DNA from: an uncultured Christensenella sp.
GTDB lineage: Bacteria; Bacillota; Clostridia; Christensenellales; Borkfalkiaceae
DNA: 64,000 nt
Direction of reading: 5' to 3'
NCBI GenBank assembly: GCA_910577555.1
Contig: CAJTLF010000006.1
Location: forward strand, 1-64,000
A model generated the notes under the pieces. It worked only from the letters and a program-made list of their open reading frames with translations, was not told where the DNA came from and did not search any database. Both the position numbers and the translations under genes were made by a program. Below are positions 42,619-50,365 of the stretch, in pieces. Each line of letters begins with the position of its first letter. The stretch's first letter is position 1.

Positions 42619-43913
42619 TGGATTTACGACTGAGAGAGTTGACGGCTGAGCTTGAAAAGCTTACAATTTACGAAGTGAGACAGATTGCTCGCGAAGTACG
42701 CGCTTTTACTGCCAGCGGCAAGAAAAATGAAATTATAGATTCGATATTGAGATTTGCACGCGCCGAGATTGACGCAAAACCTTTAACCGTGCGCGGCGCA
42801 CCGCCCAAGTCGGACAAGTACGACGAGAGACTGGTGGCGGAAATACGCGAGATAAGGCGGGAATACGTAGAGAAAAAGGAAGGCGGAAACAACGTAATGT
42901 CCGTATCCGACGGAAAAAATTCCGTCGGTAAACCGTTTATCGGGTATCTCGAACGTGACGGCGGGGATTACTCGCTGTACTCAAACAACGAGACGGTGCG
43001 CGTTTCGCAGTCTTTCATAACCCGTTACGGATTGAAGACGGGCGATAAAGTCAAGGGGACGGTAAAGCTATTTTCCGACGACGGCACGCGCGCCCTTTCC
43101 ATGCTCGACACCGTGAACGGCGGACAGCCGTCCTTGATAAGGGCGAGAAAGGAGTTTTCCACGCTCACGCGCGCATATCCCGAAAAGCGGTTGAAAGTAG
43201 CCGACGGGAACGCCGACGCGGCTTGCCGGATAATAGACCTGTTCGCGCCGCTTGCCTACGGGCAGAGAGCGTTTATAAGCGCGCCCGCAAACGGCGGTAA
43301 AACTACCCTGTTGAAGAAAATTGCCCGCAGTATATGCGCGAATTACCCCAAAATCAAGCTGATTATTCTTTTGCCTGCGGGCAAGCCCGAAGACATTTCC
43401 GATTTCAGGCGTGAATTTAAAAACGCGGAGTCGTTCGTGAGCGATTTCGGCACGGACGAGAACGAAAACCGCACTATATGCACGCTTGCGTTCGACTACG
43501 CCAAACGGCAGGCTGAGAGCGGTTTAGACGCGGTGGTTTTAAGCGACGGGCTGTTCGCTGCGTGCGGGCGTTCTTACGCTAAAAAACTGCTTTGTTCGGC
43601 TATATGTGCGGTCGAAGGCGGGTCTGTGACGGCTATTACGACTATTGCACAGGGCTATCCCGAATACTTCGACGCGGTTTCTTCGGCAAACGCGCTTATA
43701 ACCGTTTCGCAGGATTTGATAGAAGCGAGAGTTTATCCCGCAATCGACGCGAAAAAGTGTTACGCTAACCGCGAAGAAGTTTTACTCGGCACGGACGAGC
43801 TTAACGCCGTCAATTATTTAAGACGAAACGCGGACGCGGAAGAAATTGCCGAATTGATAAACGGTACGGCAGACAATAACCAGATAATAGACAGATATAA
43901 AAATGGCAGATAA
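42618..43913 (+). CDS. rho: Rho-like transcription termination factor, catalytically divergent
   Basis: At 431 residues the protein has the Rho layout: N-terminal Rho_N helices (LRELTAELEKLTIYEVRQIA), a CSD-type RNA-binding domain (about 105-165) and a RecA-like ATPase. Walker A APANGGKTT (222-230) keeps Lys and Thr, and the Walker B Asp is kept in VVLSDGL. The canonical DERPEEV segment reads AGKPEDI, so the catalytic Glu and next Arg are lost. The R-loop segment EEFKGTGN is replaced by PEYFDAVSSANA. Arginines in EARVYPAID and ANREEV remain. It may be an ATPase-poor Rho paralogue or a divergent sole Rho. It overlaps obgE by 11 bp. Confidence 0.85.
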   Translation: MDLRLRELTAELEKLTIYEVRQIAREVRAFTASGKKNEIIDSILRFARAEIDAKPLTVRGAPPKSDKYDERLVAEIREIRREYVEKKEGGNNVMSVSDGKNSVGKPFIGYLERDGGDYSLYSNNETVRVSQSFITRYGLKTGDKVKGTVKLFSDDGTRALSMLDTVNGGQPSLIRARKEFSTLTRAYPEKRLKVADGNADAACRIIDLFAPLAYGQRAFISAPANGGKTTLLKKIARSICANYPKIKLIILLPAGKPEDISDFRREFKNAESFVSDFGTDENENRTICTLAFDYAKRQAESGLDAVVLSDGLFAACGRSYAKKLLCSAICAVEGGSVTAITTIAQGYPEYFDAVSSANALITVSQDLIEARVYPAIDAKKCYANREEVLLGTDELNAVNYLRRNADAEEIAELINGTADNNQIIDRYKNGR

Positions 43914-45183
43914 AAATTTATTTACCGACAAGGTAAAGATAACGATAAAATCGGGCGACGGCGGCGACGGAATGAACTCGTTCAAGTCGTTCAAGGGAAA
44001 GCCTGCGTGCGGTCCCGACGGCGGCGACGGCGGTAACGGCGGAAACGTGTTTATAGTTGCGGACGAGAACGTGAACGACCTGTTGTCATTCCGCTATATA
44101 AGCAAATATTTTGCGGGCGACGGCGAGCGCGGCGGCTCTAATAAGTGTTTCGGAAAGTGCGGCAACGACGTGGTTATAAAAGTTCCGCTCGGGACTGTGG
44201 TTAAGGACTACGAGACGGATACCGTGATATGCGATATGTTTGCCGACGGGGAAAAGCGGTTGGTTGCCGAAGGCGGCAGGGGCGGAAAGGGTAACGTGCG
44301 GTTTACCACTTCGCGCAGGCACGCGCCTAATTTTGCGCAGAAGGGCGAAAAGACGCAGCCGCACGTTTTGGTGTTAGAACTGAAAGTCATTGCCGACGTG
44401 GGTATTATAGGCTTTCCCAACGTGGGAAAATCCACTTTGCTTTCTAAAATATCCGCGGCGAAGCCTAAGATTGCGAATTACCACTTTACCACGCTTTCGC
44501 CAAATCTCGGCGTAGTAAGGTATTACGACGAGTCTTTCGTGGCGGCGGATATCCCCGGACTTATCGAAGGCGCGGCGGACGGCGCGGGGCTTGGACACGA
44601 CTTTTTAAAACATATAGAAAGGACGCGTATGCTCGTACACGTGGTGGATATTTCGGGCGCGGAAGGGCGCGACCCCGTGGAAGATTTCAAGAAGATTAAC
44701 GAAGAGCTTAAGGGATATTCAAAAAAGCTTGCCGCGTTGCCGCAGGTTATTGCCCTTAACAAGTGCGACATTTACGGCGCGGACGAGAACGTTAAGGCGT
44801 TTAAGAAAAAGTACGGGAAAAAGTATAAAATATTTACGCTCACTGCCGTGAACGGCGGGGGCGCGGAAGAGCTTATAGGCGGCGTTTTCGGAATATTGCA
44901 AACTCTGCCGCCCGTTTCAAGGGTGGAGAGTGACGAGAGCTTCACTTACCGCAAGAGCGGAAATCTCGGATTTGAAATTTATATGGACGGCGAAGTTTTC
45001 GTAGTGGTCGGCGATTTGGTGGATATGCTCTGCCGCAACGTCGTTTTGAACGACCCCGATTCCATGGCTTACTTCCAGAAGATATTGCGCGAGAAAGGCG
45101 TTATATCGAAATTAAAAGAGATGGGGATAAAGGAAAAGGACGTGGTTTCCATAGGCGAAGTCGAGTTCGAATTTATTCCTTAA
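43903..45183 (+). CDS. obgE: GTPase ObgE/CgtA
   Basis: Ribosome-assembly GTPase of 426 residues with three domains. The Gly-rich Obg fold (residues 1-158) contains GGDGGNGGNVF. The G domain has P-loop GFPNVGKST, G2 NYHFTTLSPNLG, G3 DIPGL and G4 NKCD. A C-terminal OCT domain (about 345-426) contains the IYMDGEVFVVVGD stretch. All GTP-binding motifs are intact. The start lies inside the rho-like gene (11-bp overlap), so their translation is coupled. Confidence 0.97.
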   Translation: MADKNLFTDKVKITIKSGDGGDGMNSFKSFKGKPACGPDGGDGGNGGNVFIVADENVNDLLSFRYISKYFAGDGERGGSNKCFGKCGNDVVIKVPLGTVVKDYETDTVICDMFADGEKRLVAEGGRGGKGNVRFTTSRRHAPNFAQKGEKTQPHVLVLELKVIADVGIIGFPNVGKSTLLSKISAAKPKIANYHFTTLSPNLGVVRYYDESFVAADIPGLIEGAADGAGLGHDFLKHIERTRMLVHVVDISGAEGRDPVEDFKKINEELKGYSKKLAALPQVIALNKCDIYGADENVKAFKKKYGKKYKIFTLTAVNGGGAEELIGGVFGILQTLPPVSRVESDESFTYRKSGNLGFEIYMDGEVFVVVGDLVDMLCRNVVLNDPDSMAYFQKILREKGVISKLKEMGIKEKDVVSIGEVEFEFIP

Positions 45184-45191
45184 AGGCAGAC

Positions 45192-46661
45192 ATGCAAAAG
45201 AAAATAAAAGCAATTTTTTACGAATTCAAATATTACCTTCTGCCCGACGGGTATTCTTCCGCGAAGGAACTCGAAGAAGGCGAGCATACGCTTATAAGGC
45301 TTAGGGAAGAGTTTTGTCTTGCTCCCGATTTCGTTATTGAGAGCGAGTGCGAAGAGAACGTTGAAATTACGGATAAGAACAGACTTTTCGACGCGGAAGT
45401 AAATCTTTACGAAAGAAAAGAATACGACGAAATTTTGCTTTCGAGAGTAAAGAGTCTTTGCAAGGGCTGCACGCGGTACACGGACGACGGAAAGGACGGA
45501 CTTGACGGGCATCACCGCGAAATGTCGCTAGGCGGGGTTTGTTACGAGCGGTCGGACGGCAACGATAATTACGATTACAGCGCGCGCGTTTACGGTTTTT
45601 ACGACAAGCTCGAAAGCCGTGCGGACGACATTGCCGACTGCATAGAAAAGGGCAAGGCGAAAAAATTAAATAAGATATGTATGGAATGCGCGTCCGATAT
45701 TCTGCGCCCCAAAAGATTTTACGGCTCTAAGCGGGACGGGAAATACTGGCTGTTTATGCAGACCGGTCTGTCTGAGCTCGGTCACGTATTGCTGGCGTAC
45801 ACGGCGTTTGCCGCGCGGAGCGTTAATAATCCCGTAAACCAACTCGGGTTGAATATAATACCGTTTATTCCAAAGGACGCGGTGGGGTACGACGGCAAAA
45901 TACGGGCGAAAAAGCCCGTTGCGCAAGTCGTTCAGTCTGAAATTCCCTGGCGTTACGATATAAGCGTTTATTTCGACGGCGACCCCGACGACGCACAGGC
46001 GCAGACCGCTTTCGACGATTTACACGCCCGCCTTGCTTTTGCGCTGGGCGAAGATTTGGTTTTCAGAACGGTTGAGAGCTACGGCGTTACTCGCGATAAA
46101 AACGATTTAAAGACTGTTGAAGAGATTTGCGCGATGCTTGAAGAAGCGGACGGTATGCAGGAGAGCGACGGGTTTCCGCCCGATTTGCCCTACGGCTGGG
46201 AAGACGCAGAAAACTCTTTGCCTTACAGAAGAAATTCAAGCGGAATTACGAACTGTTGTCCGTTTATCAATATCTGTTACGACGGCGACGCGTCGCATAT
46301 TTCGTTCGGAGAAGATTATTCTTACGCGTATCTTTACTTTCCGTATTCAGGCGAAAACGACGAAGGACTGGTTTCTGCGGCGGGGTGGTACGTGGGCGGC
46401 GAGACGCTCGTTCCCGAACCTGTAGTTTTAAAGGAAGAGTTCGTTCCGAGCTGTATGCCCATAGGCGTTTGCAGCTGCGGCGACGGGTTTGCCTTCGACT
46501 TTTTCGTCGCGGACGAAAAGAGATTTTACCGCTTTATCAAAATTCTCGCTCCCGTTCTCTCGGCTACGGGCGCAAGGCTTATAATGGTAAACGACGACGG
46601 GGTTACCGAATACGTTTGCGGTAACGAGCTTGTTCCCGCGGACAGTACGGGGAATAATTAA
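45192..46661 (+). CDS. Hypothetical protein between obgE and yhbY
   Basis: I do not recognise this 489-residue protein. It appears soluble: no signal peptide or membrane helix, acidic, rich in Asp, Tyr and Cys. Cys-containing sites (CKGC at about 94, CMECASD at about 163, TNCCPFINICYDG at about 348) could bind metal. The part from about 320 onward (LPYGWEDAENSLPYRRNS, then a segment alternating Tyr and Phe) looks like an independent beta-rich domain. It begins 8 bp after obgE, so it belongs to that operon. Codon use matches its neighbours. Confidence 0.75.
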   Translation: MQKKIKAIFYEFKYYLLPDGYSSAKELEEGEHTLIRLREEFCLAPDFVIESECEENVEITDKNRLFDAEVNLYERKEYDEILLSRVKSLCKGCTRYTDDGKDGLDGHHREMSLGGVCYERSDGNDNYDYSARVYGFYDKLESRADDIADCIEKGKAKKLNKICMECASDILRPKRFYGSKRDGKYWLFMQTGLSELGHVLLAYTAFAARSVNNPVNQLGLNIIPFIPKDAVGYDGKIRAKKPVAQVVQSEIPWRYDISVYFDGDPDDAQAQTAFDDLHARLAFALGEDLVFRTVESYGVTRDKNDLKTVEEICAMLEEADGMQESDGFPPDLPYGWEDAENSLPYRRNSSGITNCCPFINICYDGDASHISFGEDYSYAYLYFPYSGENDEGLVSAAGWYVGGETLVPEPVVLKEEFVPSCMPIGVCSCGDGFAFDFFVADEKRFYRFIKILAPVLSATGARLIMVNDDGVTEYVCGNELVPADSTGNN

Positions 46662-46675
46662 ATAAAAAGAAAAAG

Positions 46676-46692
46676 CCCCGCTTGCGGCGGGG
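46676..46692. terminator. GC hairpin before yhbY
   Basis: Short stem CCCCGC/GCGGGG with loop. No T run follows on the plus strand, while the minus strand has a T-rich tail, so orientation and purpose are unclear. Confidence 0.35.
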
Positions 46693-46709
46693 AAAATCAA
46701 AGGAAAAAT

Positions 46710-47003
46710 ATGTTGACTTCTAAACAGCGCAGTAAACTGAAATCTATCGCCGCGAACCTTTCGCCTATCGGACAGGTAGGCAAGGAAGGTATAGGCGAAA
46801 ATATGCTTGCAAGTTTTTCCGACTGCCTTGAAAAGCGCGAACTGATAAAGATAAATATACTCGAAAACGCGGACGGCGAGCCGCATGAGCTTGGCAGGGA
46901 GCTTGCGGAAAGACTTAACGCCGAGTGCGTTATAGTTATCGGCAGGAAAGCCGTTTTGTACCGTAAGTCCAAACGCAAGGACGTTGAGCATATAAGCTTG
47001 TAG
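46710..47003 (+). CDS. yhbY: YhbY-family RNA-binding (CRM) protein
   Basis: CRM-domain protein of 97 residues that associates with the large ribosomal subunit or its precursors. It begins MLTSKQRSKLKSIAANLSPI, carries the basic GKEGIGENM loop (the GxxG-type RNA-binding site appears as GKEG), and has LIKINILENADGE and ECVIVIGRKAVLYRKS at the C-terminus. It starts 48 bp after the unknown protein and fits a ribosome-biogenesis neighbourhood (obgE, rsfS). Confidence 0.92.
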   Translation: MLTSKQRSKLKSIAANLSPIGQVGKEGIGENMLASFSDCLEKRELIKINILENADGEPHELGRELAERLNAECVIVIGRKAVLYRKSKRKDVEHISL

Positions 47004-47019
47004 GTTTTCGGGTGTTTAG

Positions 47020-47760
47020 TTAATTGAACACCAGAGCTATTGCGGCCATTATCAGCATAATACTGCCGCTGACTATATAATAGATTGGGAAGAATGTAAA
47101 GTAGCTTAACGCAAGCAGAGCCGAACCCGACCAGAAGAGCGGGGCGCAAAGCTTGCGGGTAAAGCGTGATTTTATTTTTTTGAACAGTCCCGCGCGCCTT
47201 GCTTCTTCGTAAGCGTACTTTTCGGGCAGAAGATTTTTCTGCTTTAAAGTGTCGTAAAAATCGTCTATGCCCGTAACTCCTATGTCGAAGTGCGCGGCGA
47301 GCGCGGCGGCTTCGGGGGACGCGGAGTTGCAGTAAATCATCTTTTTATCGTCCGTTCTGAACTTGATTATCCGTGCGACGTCGTCTTCGCCGAGCGGTTG
47401 CATTTTGAAGTTGTAAAAATTCGATTGCCCCGCGCATATCACGCGTTTACCGCGTATTCTGGCGTCTTCGCCGAGCGCGCCCTTCAATAGCCGCGCGATA
47501 TAATCGTCGCGGGAGAGCGAGAGATGTAAAGAGAGAAGCTTTTTGCTTTTCCTGTCGCGGCTCAATAAAAGGCTCTGGCGTTGCTTGTTGCTTATGTATA
47601 AATAGCCGAGCGCGCCGAATAAAAGGGCGGCACATATGCCGAAGATAAGCCCTATCAGGGCGTTTTTGGTGTAAAAGCGCAGGGCGGTAAAAAACAGTAA
47701 AAATGCGCATACTGCTGCAAAGAGAGTGTCGAGTATGAGCGGCAGATTTAATCTTTTCAT
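47020..47760 (-). CDS. Membrane protein with central soluble domain
   Basis: Unrecognised protein of 246 residues. Two helices at the N-terminus (about 10-28 and 33-53) and two at the C-terminus (about 200-218 and 223-243) flank a cytoplasmic domain of about 130 residues. That domain (ICAGQSNFYNFKMQPLGEDD, then MIYCNSASPEAAALAAHF) has the alternating strand-helix look of a restriction-endonuclease-like or Rossmannoid fold; I cannot identify catalytic residues. I use the ATG at 47760; the longer reading overlaps the divergent nadD gene. Function unknown. Confidence 0.65.
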   Translation of the reverse strand: MKRLNLPLILDTLFAAVCAFLLFFTALRFYTKNALIGLIFGICAALLFGALGYLYISNKQRQSLLLSRDRKSKKLLSLHLSLSRDDYIARLLKGALGEDARIRGKRVICAGQSNFYNFKMQPLGEDDVARIIKFRTDDKKMIYCNSASPEAAALAAHFDIGVTGIDDFYDTLKQKNLLPEKYAYEEARRAGLFKKIKSRFTRKLCAPLFWSGSALLALSYFTFFPIYYIVSGSIMLIMAAIALVFN

Positions 47761-47803
47761 ACTTCCGTTATTGACGGAAACGGCGGGATATATACTATAA
47801 ATT

Positions 47804-48937
47804 ATGAGAATTGCACTGTACGGCGGGGCTTTCAACCCCGTTCATAACGAACACGTAAATATAGTAAAGGCGGCTAAGGAAGAGCTCGGTCTCGATAAGA
47901 TTATCATTATTCCCACGGCTATATCCCCGCACAAACGCACGACTATGACTGCGCGCGGCCGGGAAAGACTGGAAGCGTGCAAACTTGCTTTCGGTAATAT
48001 TAGCGGCGCGGAAGTTTCCGATTGCGAGCTTAAAAGGGGGGGCGTGAGTTATTCTTACGTAACCTGCCGACATTTCAGAAAACTGTACAAGGACGACGAG
48101 CTTTACTTTATAGTCGGCGCGGATATGCTCCGTTCGTTTCATTTGTGGCGCGAACCCGAAGAAATTCTGAAATGCGTTACGCTTGCGGCTTGCGCAAGGG
48201 AAAATGCGGAAGAGCTGGGCGTTTACGCAAAGGAATTTCACAAGCGTTTTAAAGCCGAGCTGGTGACTTTCGGATACGTGGGGCGCAGCGTCAGTTCGAC
48301 CAAAATACGCGCGCTTGCCGCGCTGGGCGAAGATACGGCGGAGTTCGTGCCCGAGAGCGTCCGTAACTATATCAGGAGTAAAGCTCTCTACGAAATACCG
48401 TGTGTCAAAGGTGTTAAAAAGTATCTTACCGAAGAGCGTTGGCAGCACACGGTGCGCGTAGCGCAGACTGCCGCCGAACACGCAAGGCTTGCGGGCGTTT
48501 ACGAATACGACGCCGTGATAGCCGCCGCACTGCACGATTGCGCGAAATACCTTTCGCCGCAGGCGGAAGAGCTGAAGGGGTTCGTGCCGCCCGAAAATAT
48601 TCCCGCGCCCGTAATTCACCAGTTTGCAGGCGCGTTCGTTGCGGAGCATACTTTCGGGATTAAGGACGGCGCGGTGCTTAACGCAATCCGTTACCATACC
48701 ACGGGGCGGGAGAATATGAGCGGGCTTGAAAAGCTTATATTTCTTTCCGACTTGTTGGAAGACGGACGGGATTTCGACGGTGTGGAAAAATTAAGAAAAA
48801 AATTTGCGCGGGATATAGACGGTTGTCTATACTCCGCGCTGGAAAATCAATTAAAACATCTGAACGAAACGGGCGCGCAGGTTTGTTCGCTTACCAAACG
48901 CGCTTTCGGTTATTTAAAGGAGAATTATGACGAGTAA
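47804..48937 (+). CDS. nadD: NadD-YqeK fusion: nicotinate-nucleotide adenylyltransferase plus HD hydrolase
   Basis: Two enzymes in one 377-residue chain. Residues 1-190 are NadD: ALYGGAFNPVHNEHVNIVKAA holds the HxxH nucleotidyltransferase motif, and GRSVSSTKIRALAA the ISSTxIR motif. Residues 195-377 are a YqeK-type HD domain, with HTVRVAQTAAEHARLAG, the LHDCAKYL metal site and IRYHTTGRENM; YqeK proteins hydrolyse diadenosine tetraphosphate. The genes are adjacent in Bacillus, so fusion is natural. No Shine-Dalgarno; TATACT lies 7 bp before the ATG, giving a leaderless layout. Overlaps rsfS by 11 bp. Confidence 0.93.
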   Translation: MRIALYGGAFNPVHNEHVNIVKAAKEELGLDKIIIIPTAISPHKRTTMTARGRERLEACKLAFGNISGAEVSDCELKRGGVSYSYVTCRHFRKLYKDDELYFIVGADMLRSFHLWREPEEILKCVTLAACARENAEELGVYAKEFHKRFKAELVTFGYVGRSVSSTKIRALAALGEDTAEFVPESVRNYIRSKALYEIPCVKGVKKYLTEERWQHTVRVAQTAAEHARLAGVYEYDAVIAAALHDCAKYLSPQAEELKGFVPPENIPAPVIHQFAGAFVAEHTFGIKDGAVLNAIRYHTTGRENMSGLEKLIFLSDLLEDGRDFDGVEKLRKKFARDIDGCLYSALENQLKHLNETGAQVCSLTKRAFGYLKENYDE

Positions 48938-49277
48938 AGAAAAGGCACTTTTAATTTGCGAATACCTTTCTTCGAAGAAGGCGAAGGGAATCGTTTATAT
49001 TGCCGTTGAACACAAGACCAGCCTTTGCGACTATTTCGTGGTTGCGGGCGGAACTTCCAAAACGCACGTAAAATCGCTGGGTGAAAATTTAGAAGAATTT
49101 TTTGACAAACAGCACGGACTTACTCCCCGCCGCCGCGAAGGTATACGCGAAGGCAGGTGGGCGGTTCTGGACTACGCCGACGTAATAGTGCATATTTTCG
49201 GCGACGAAGAACGGGATTTTTACAACCTTGAAAGACTTTGGGAAGACGGGGAAAATCTCGTACGTTACGAAGGTTAA
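48927..49277 (+). CDS. rsfS: Ribosomal silencing factor RsfS
   Basis: Ribosome-associated factor (116 residues, RsfS/Iojap family) that binds bL14 and blocks subunit joining in starvation. It shows the typical ICEYLSSKKAKGIVYIAVEHKT strand-helix start, CDYFVVAGGTSKTHVKSLGENL, and the C-terminal WAVLDYADVIVHIFGDEERDFYNLERLW signature in pieces. AAAGGAG precedes the ATG. The start is inside the nadD-yqeK fusion gene (11-bp overlap), matching the conserved nadD-yqeK-rsfS order of Firmicutes. Confidence 0.95.
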   Translation: MTSKEKALLICEYLSSKKAKGIVYIAVEHKTSLCDYFVVAGGTSKTHVKSLGENLEEFFDKQHGLTPRRREGIREGRWAVLDYADVIVHIFGDEERDFYNLERLWEDGENLVRYEG

Positions 49278-49279
49278 TT

Positions 49280-49501
49280 TTATTTTTTGAATTCTATCTC
49301 TTTCGGGTCGGAATAGTTTGCCTTTTTCGCCCGCTTTTTTTCGACTATGTAATATACCGGCTCCTTTTTGGGGGTCGGTTTTTCTTCTGCTTTTGGCGGC
49401 TTTTTTATATACGATACTCCGAGATAAGCGAGTTTTATCAGATGCACGAGAATAAAACAAAATAAAAAAGTCAACAACAAATACAAAATCCCTATAAACA
49501 T
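49280..49501 (-). CDS. Small single-pass membrane protein
   Basis: This 73-residue protein has one N-terminal helix (about 2-24), a Pro/Lys-rich linker (KKPPKAEEKPTPKKEP) and a basic tail beginning PVYYIVEKKRAKK. It is convergent with rsfS. The layout of an N-terminal anchor plus a YYIVEKK segment is one I associate with conserved clostridial hypotheticals, but I cannot assign a function. No clear Shine-Dalgarno. The coding potential (amino-acid composition, clean ends) supports a real gene. Confidence 0.6.
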   Translation of the reverse strand: MFIGILYLLLTFLFCFILVHLIKLAYLGVSYIKKPPKAEEKPTPKKEPVYYIVEKKRAKKANYSDPKEIEFKK

Positions 49502-49565
49502 AATTTAAGTTTAATGGATTTTAACGAAAAAATTTTGTAACTTTTTATATTTAAAGGTAGAATTT

Positions 49566-50333
49566 ATGGATACTTTAACGAACGTTCCCACCCAGAAAAT
49601 GACTTTTTCACAGAGCGAAAAGGTTATGTACAGACAATTCCGCAAAAAAATAAACGCCGAAGCGGCGCGTGCGCAGATTGCAAAGCTCGAATACGACCTT
49701 GCCGACGTAAAGGCGGGGCTGGCTTTTTTAAAGACGGCTTGCGGCGACGCAAACTCCTTGGGGCTTGGCGGGGTATGCGTGTTGCCCTGTTTCGTAAGGC
49801 AGTGCGCACAGCTTCTTGGCGCGGAAAGCAAGGCAAGCTTAATAGCGTGTATCGGGCAACCGCACGGCGGCGATACTACCGAAATTAAAGTTAAGGCGGC
49901 AAAGCGGGCGATAAAGGACGGGGCTGACGAGGTGGAGGTCGCCGCGCCTACCGCTCACGCGCGGGAAAACAATTTTTCTTACGTAAAGCGGGAGTTCAAA
50001 AAACTGCGCTCGGCTACTAAGCATAAGTCGTTACGGATTGATTTGGAATGCACGCTTTTAACGGCGGAAGAAGTTGCGAAAACCTGCCTTATCGCGGCGG
50101 ATTGCGGGGTCAATTCGATTAAGCTTTCGGGCGCGAACGGGTTGGAAAGAATAGAAGCGGTGAAGTCGGCGGTAAAAGACAAATGCACGATAAAGACGGA
50201 TGGTGTGGCTACCGTTCTGGAAATGAGCTCCGCCGCAGACCGCGGGGCTACCGTTCTGGGAAGTAAAAACGCCGCCGACGTTGCGCGCGCGGTGCTTGCC
50301 GCCGCAAACGACGAAGCGGACGATTTAAAGTAA
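49566..50333 (+). CDS. deoC: Deoxyribose-phosphate aldolase family protein (DeoC-like)
   Basis: TIM-barrel class I aldolase of 255 residues, about 30 longer at the N-terminus than usual. The Schiff-base Lys is in NSIKLSGANG (DeoC usually IKTSTG), and the second Lys is in CTIKTDGVAT. The position of the proton-shuttle Asp (DEVDVV in typical DeoC) reads DEVEVAAPT, so Asp is replaced by Glu. It may still cleave 2-deoxyribose 5-phosphate or may act on a related phospho-aldol. AAAGG precedes the start. Neighbours give no pathway hint. Confidence 0.8.
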   Translation: MDTLTNVPTQKMTFSQSEKVMYRQFRKKINAEAARAQIAKLEYDLADVKAGLAFLKTACGDANSLGLGGVCVLPCFVRQCAQLLGAESKASLIACIGQPHGGDTTEIKVKAAKRAIKDGADEVEVAAPTAHARENNFSYVKREFKKLRSATKHKSLRIDLECTLLTAEEVAKTCLIAADCGVNSIKLSGANGLERIEAVKSAVKDKCTIKTDGVATVLEMSSAADRGATVLGSKNAADVARAVLAAANDEADDLK

Positions 50334-50365
50334 ATTATTGTTCTAAACCGAGCAGGTAATCATTT

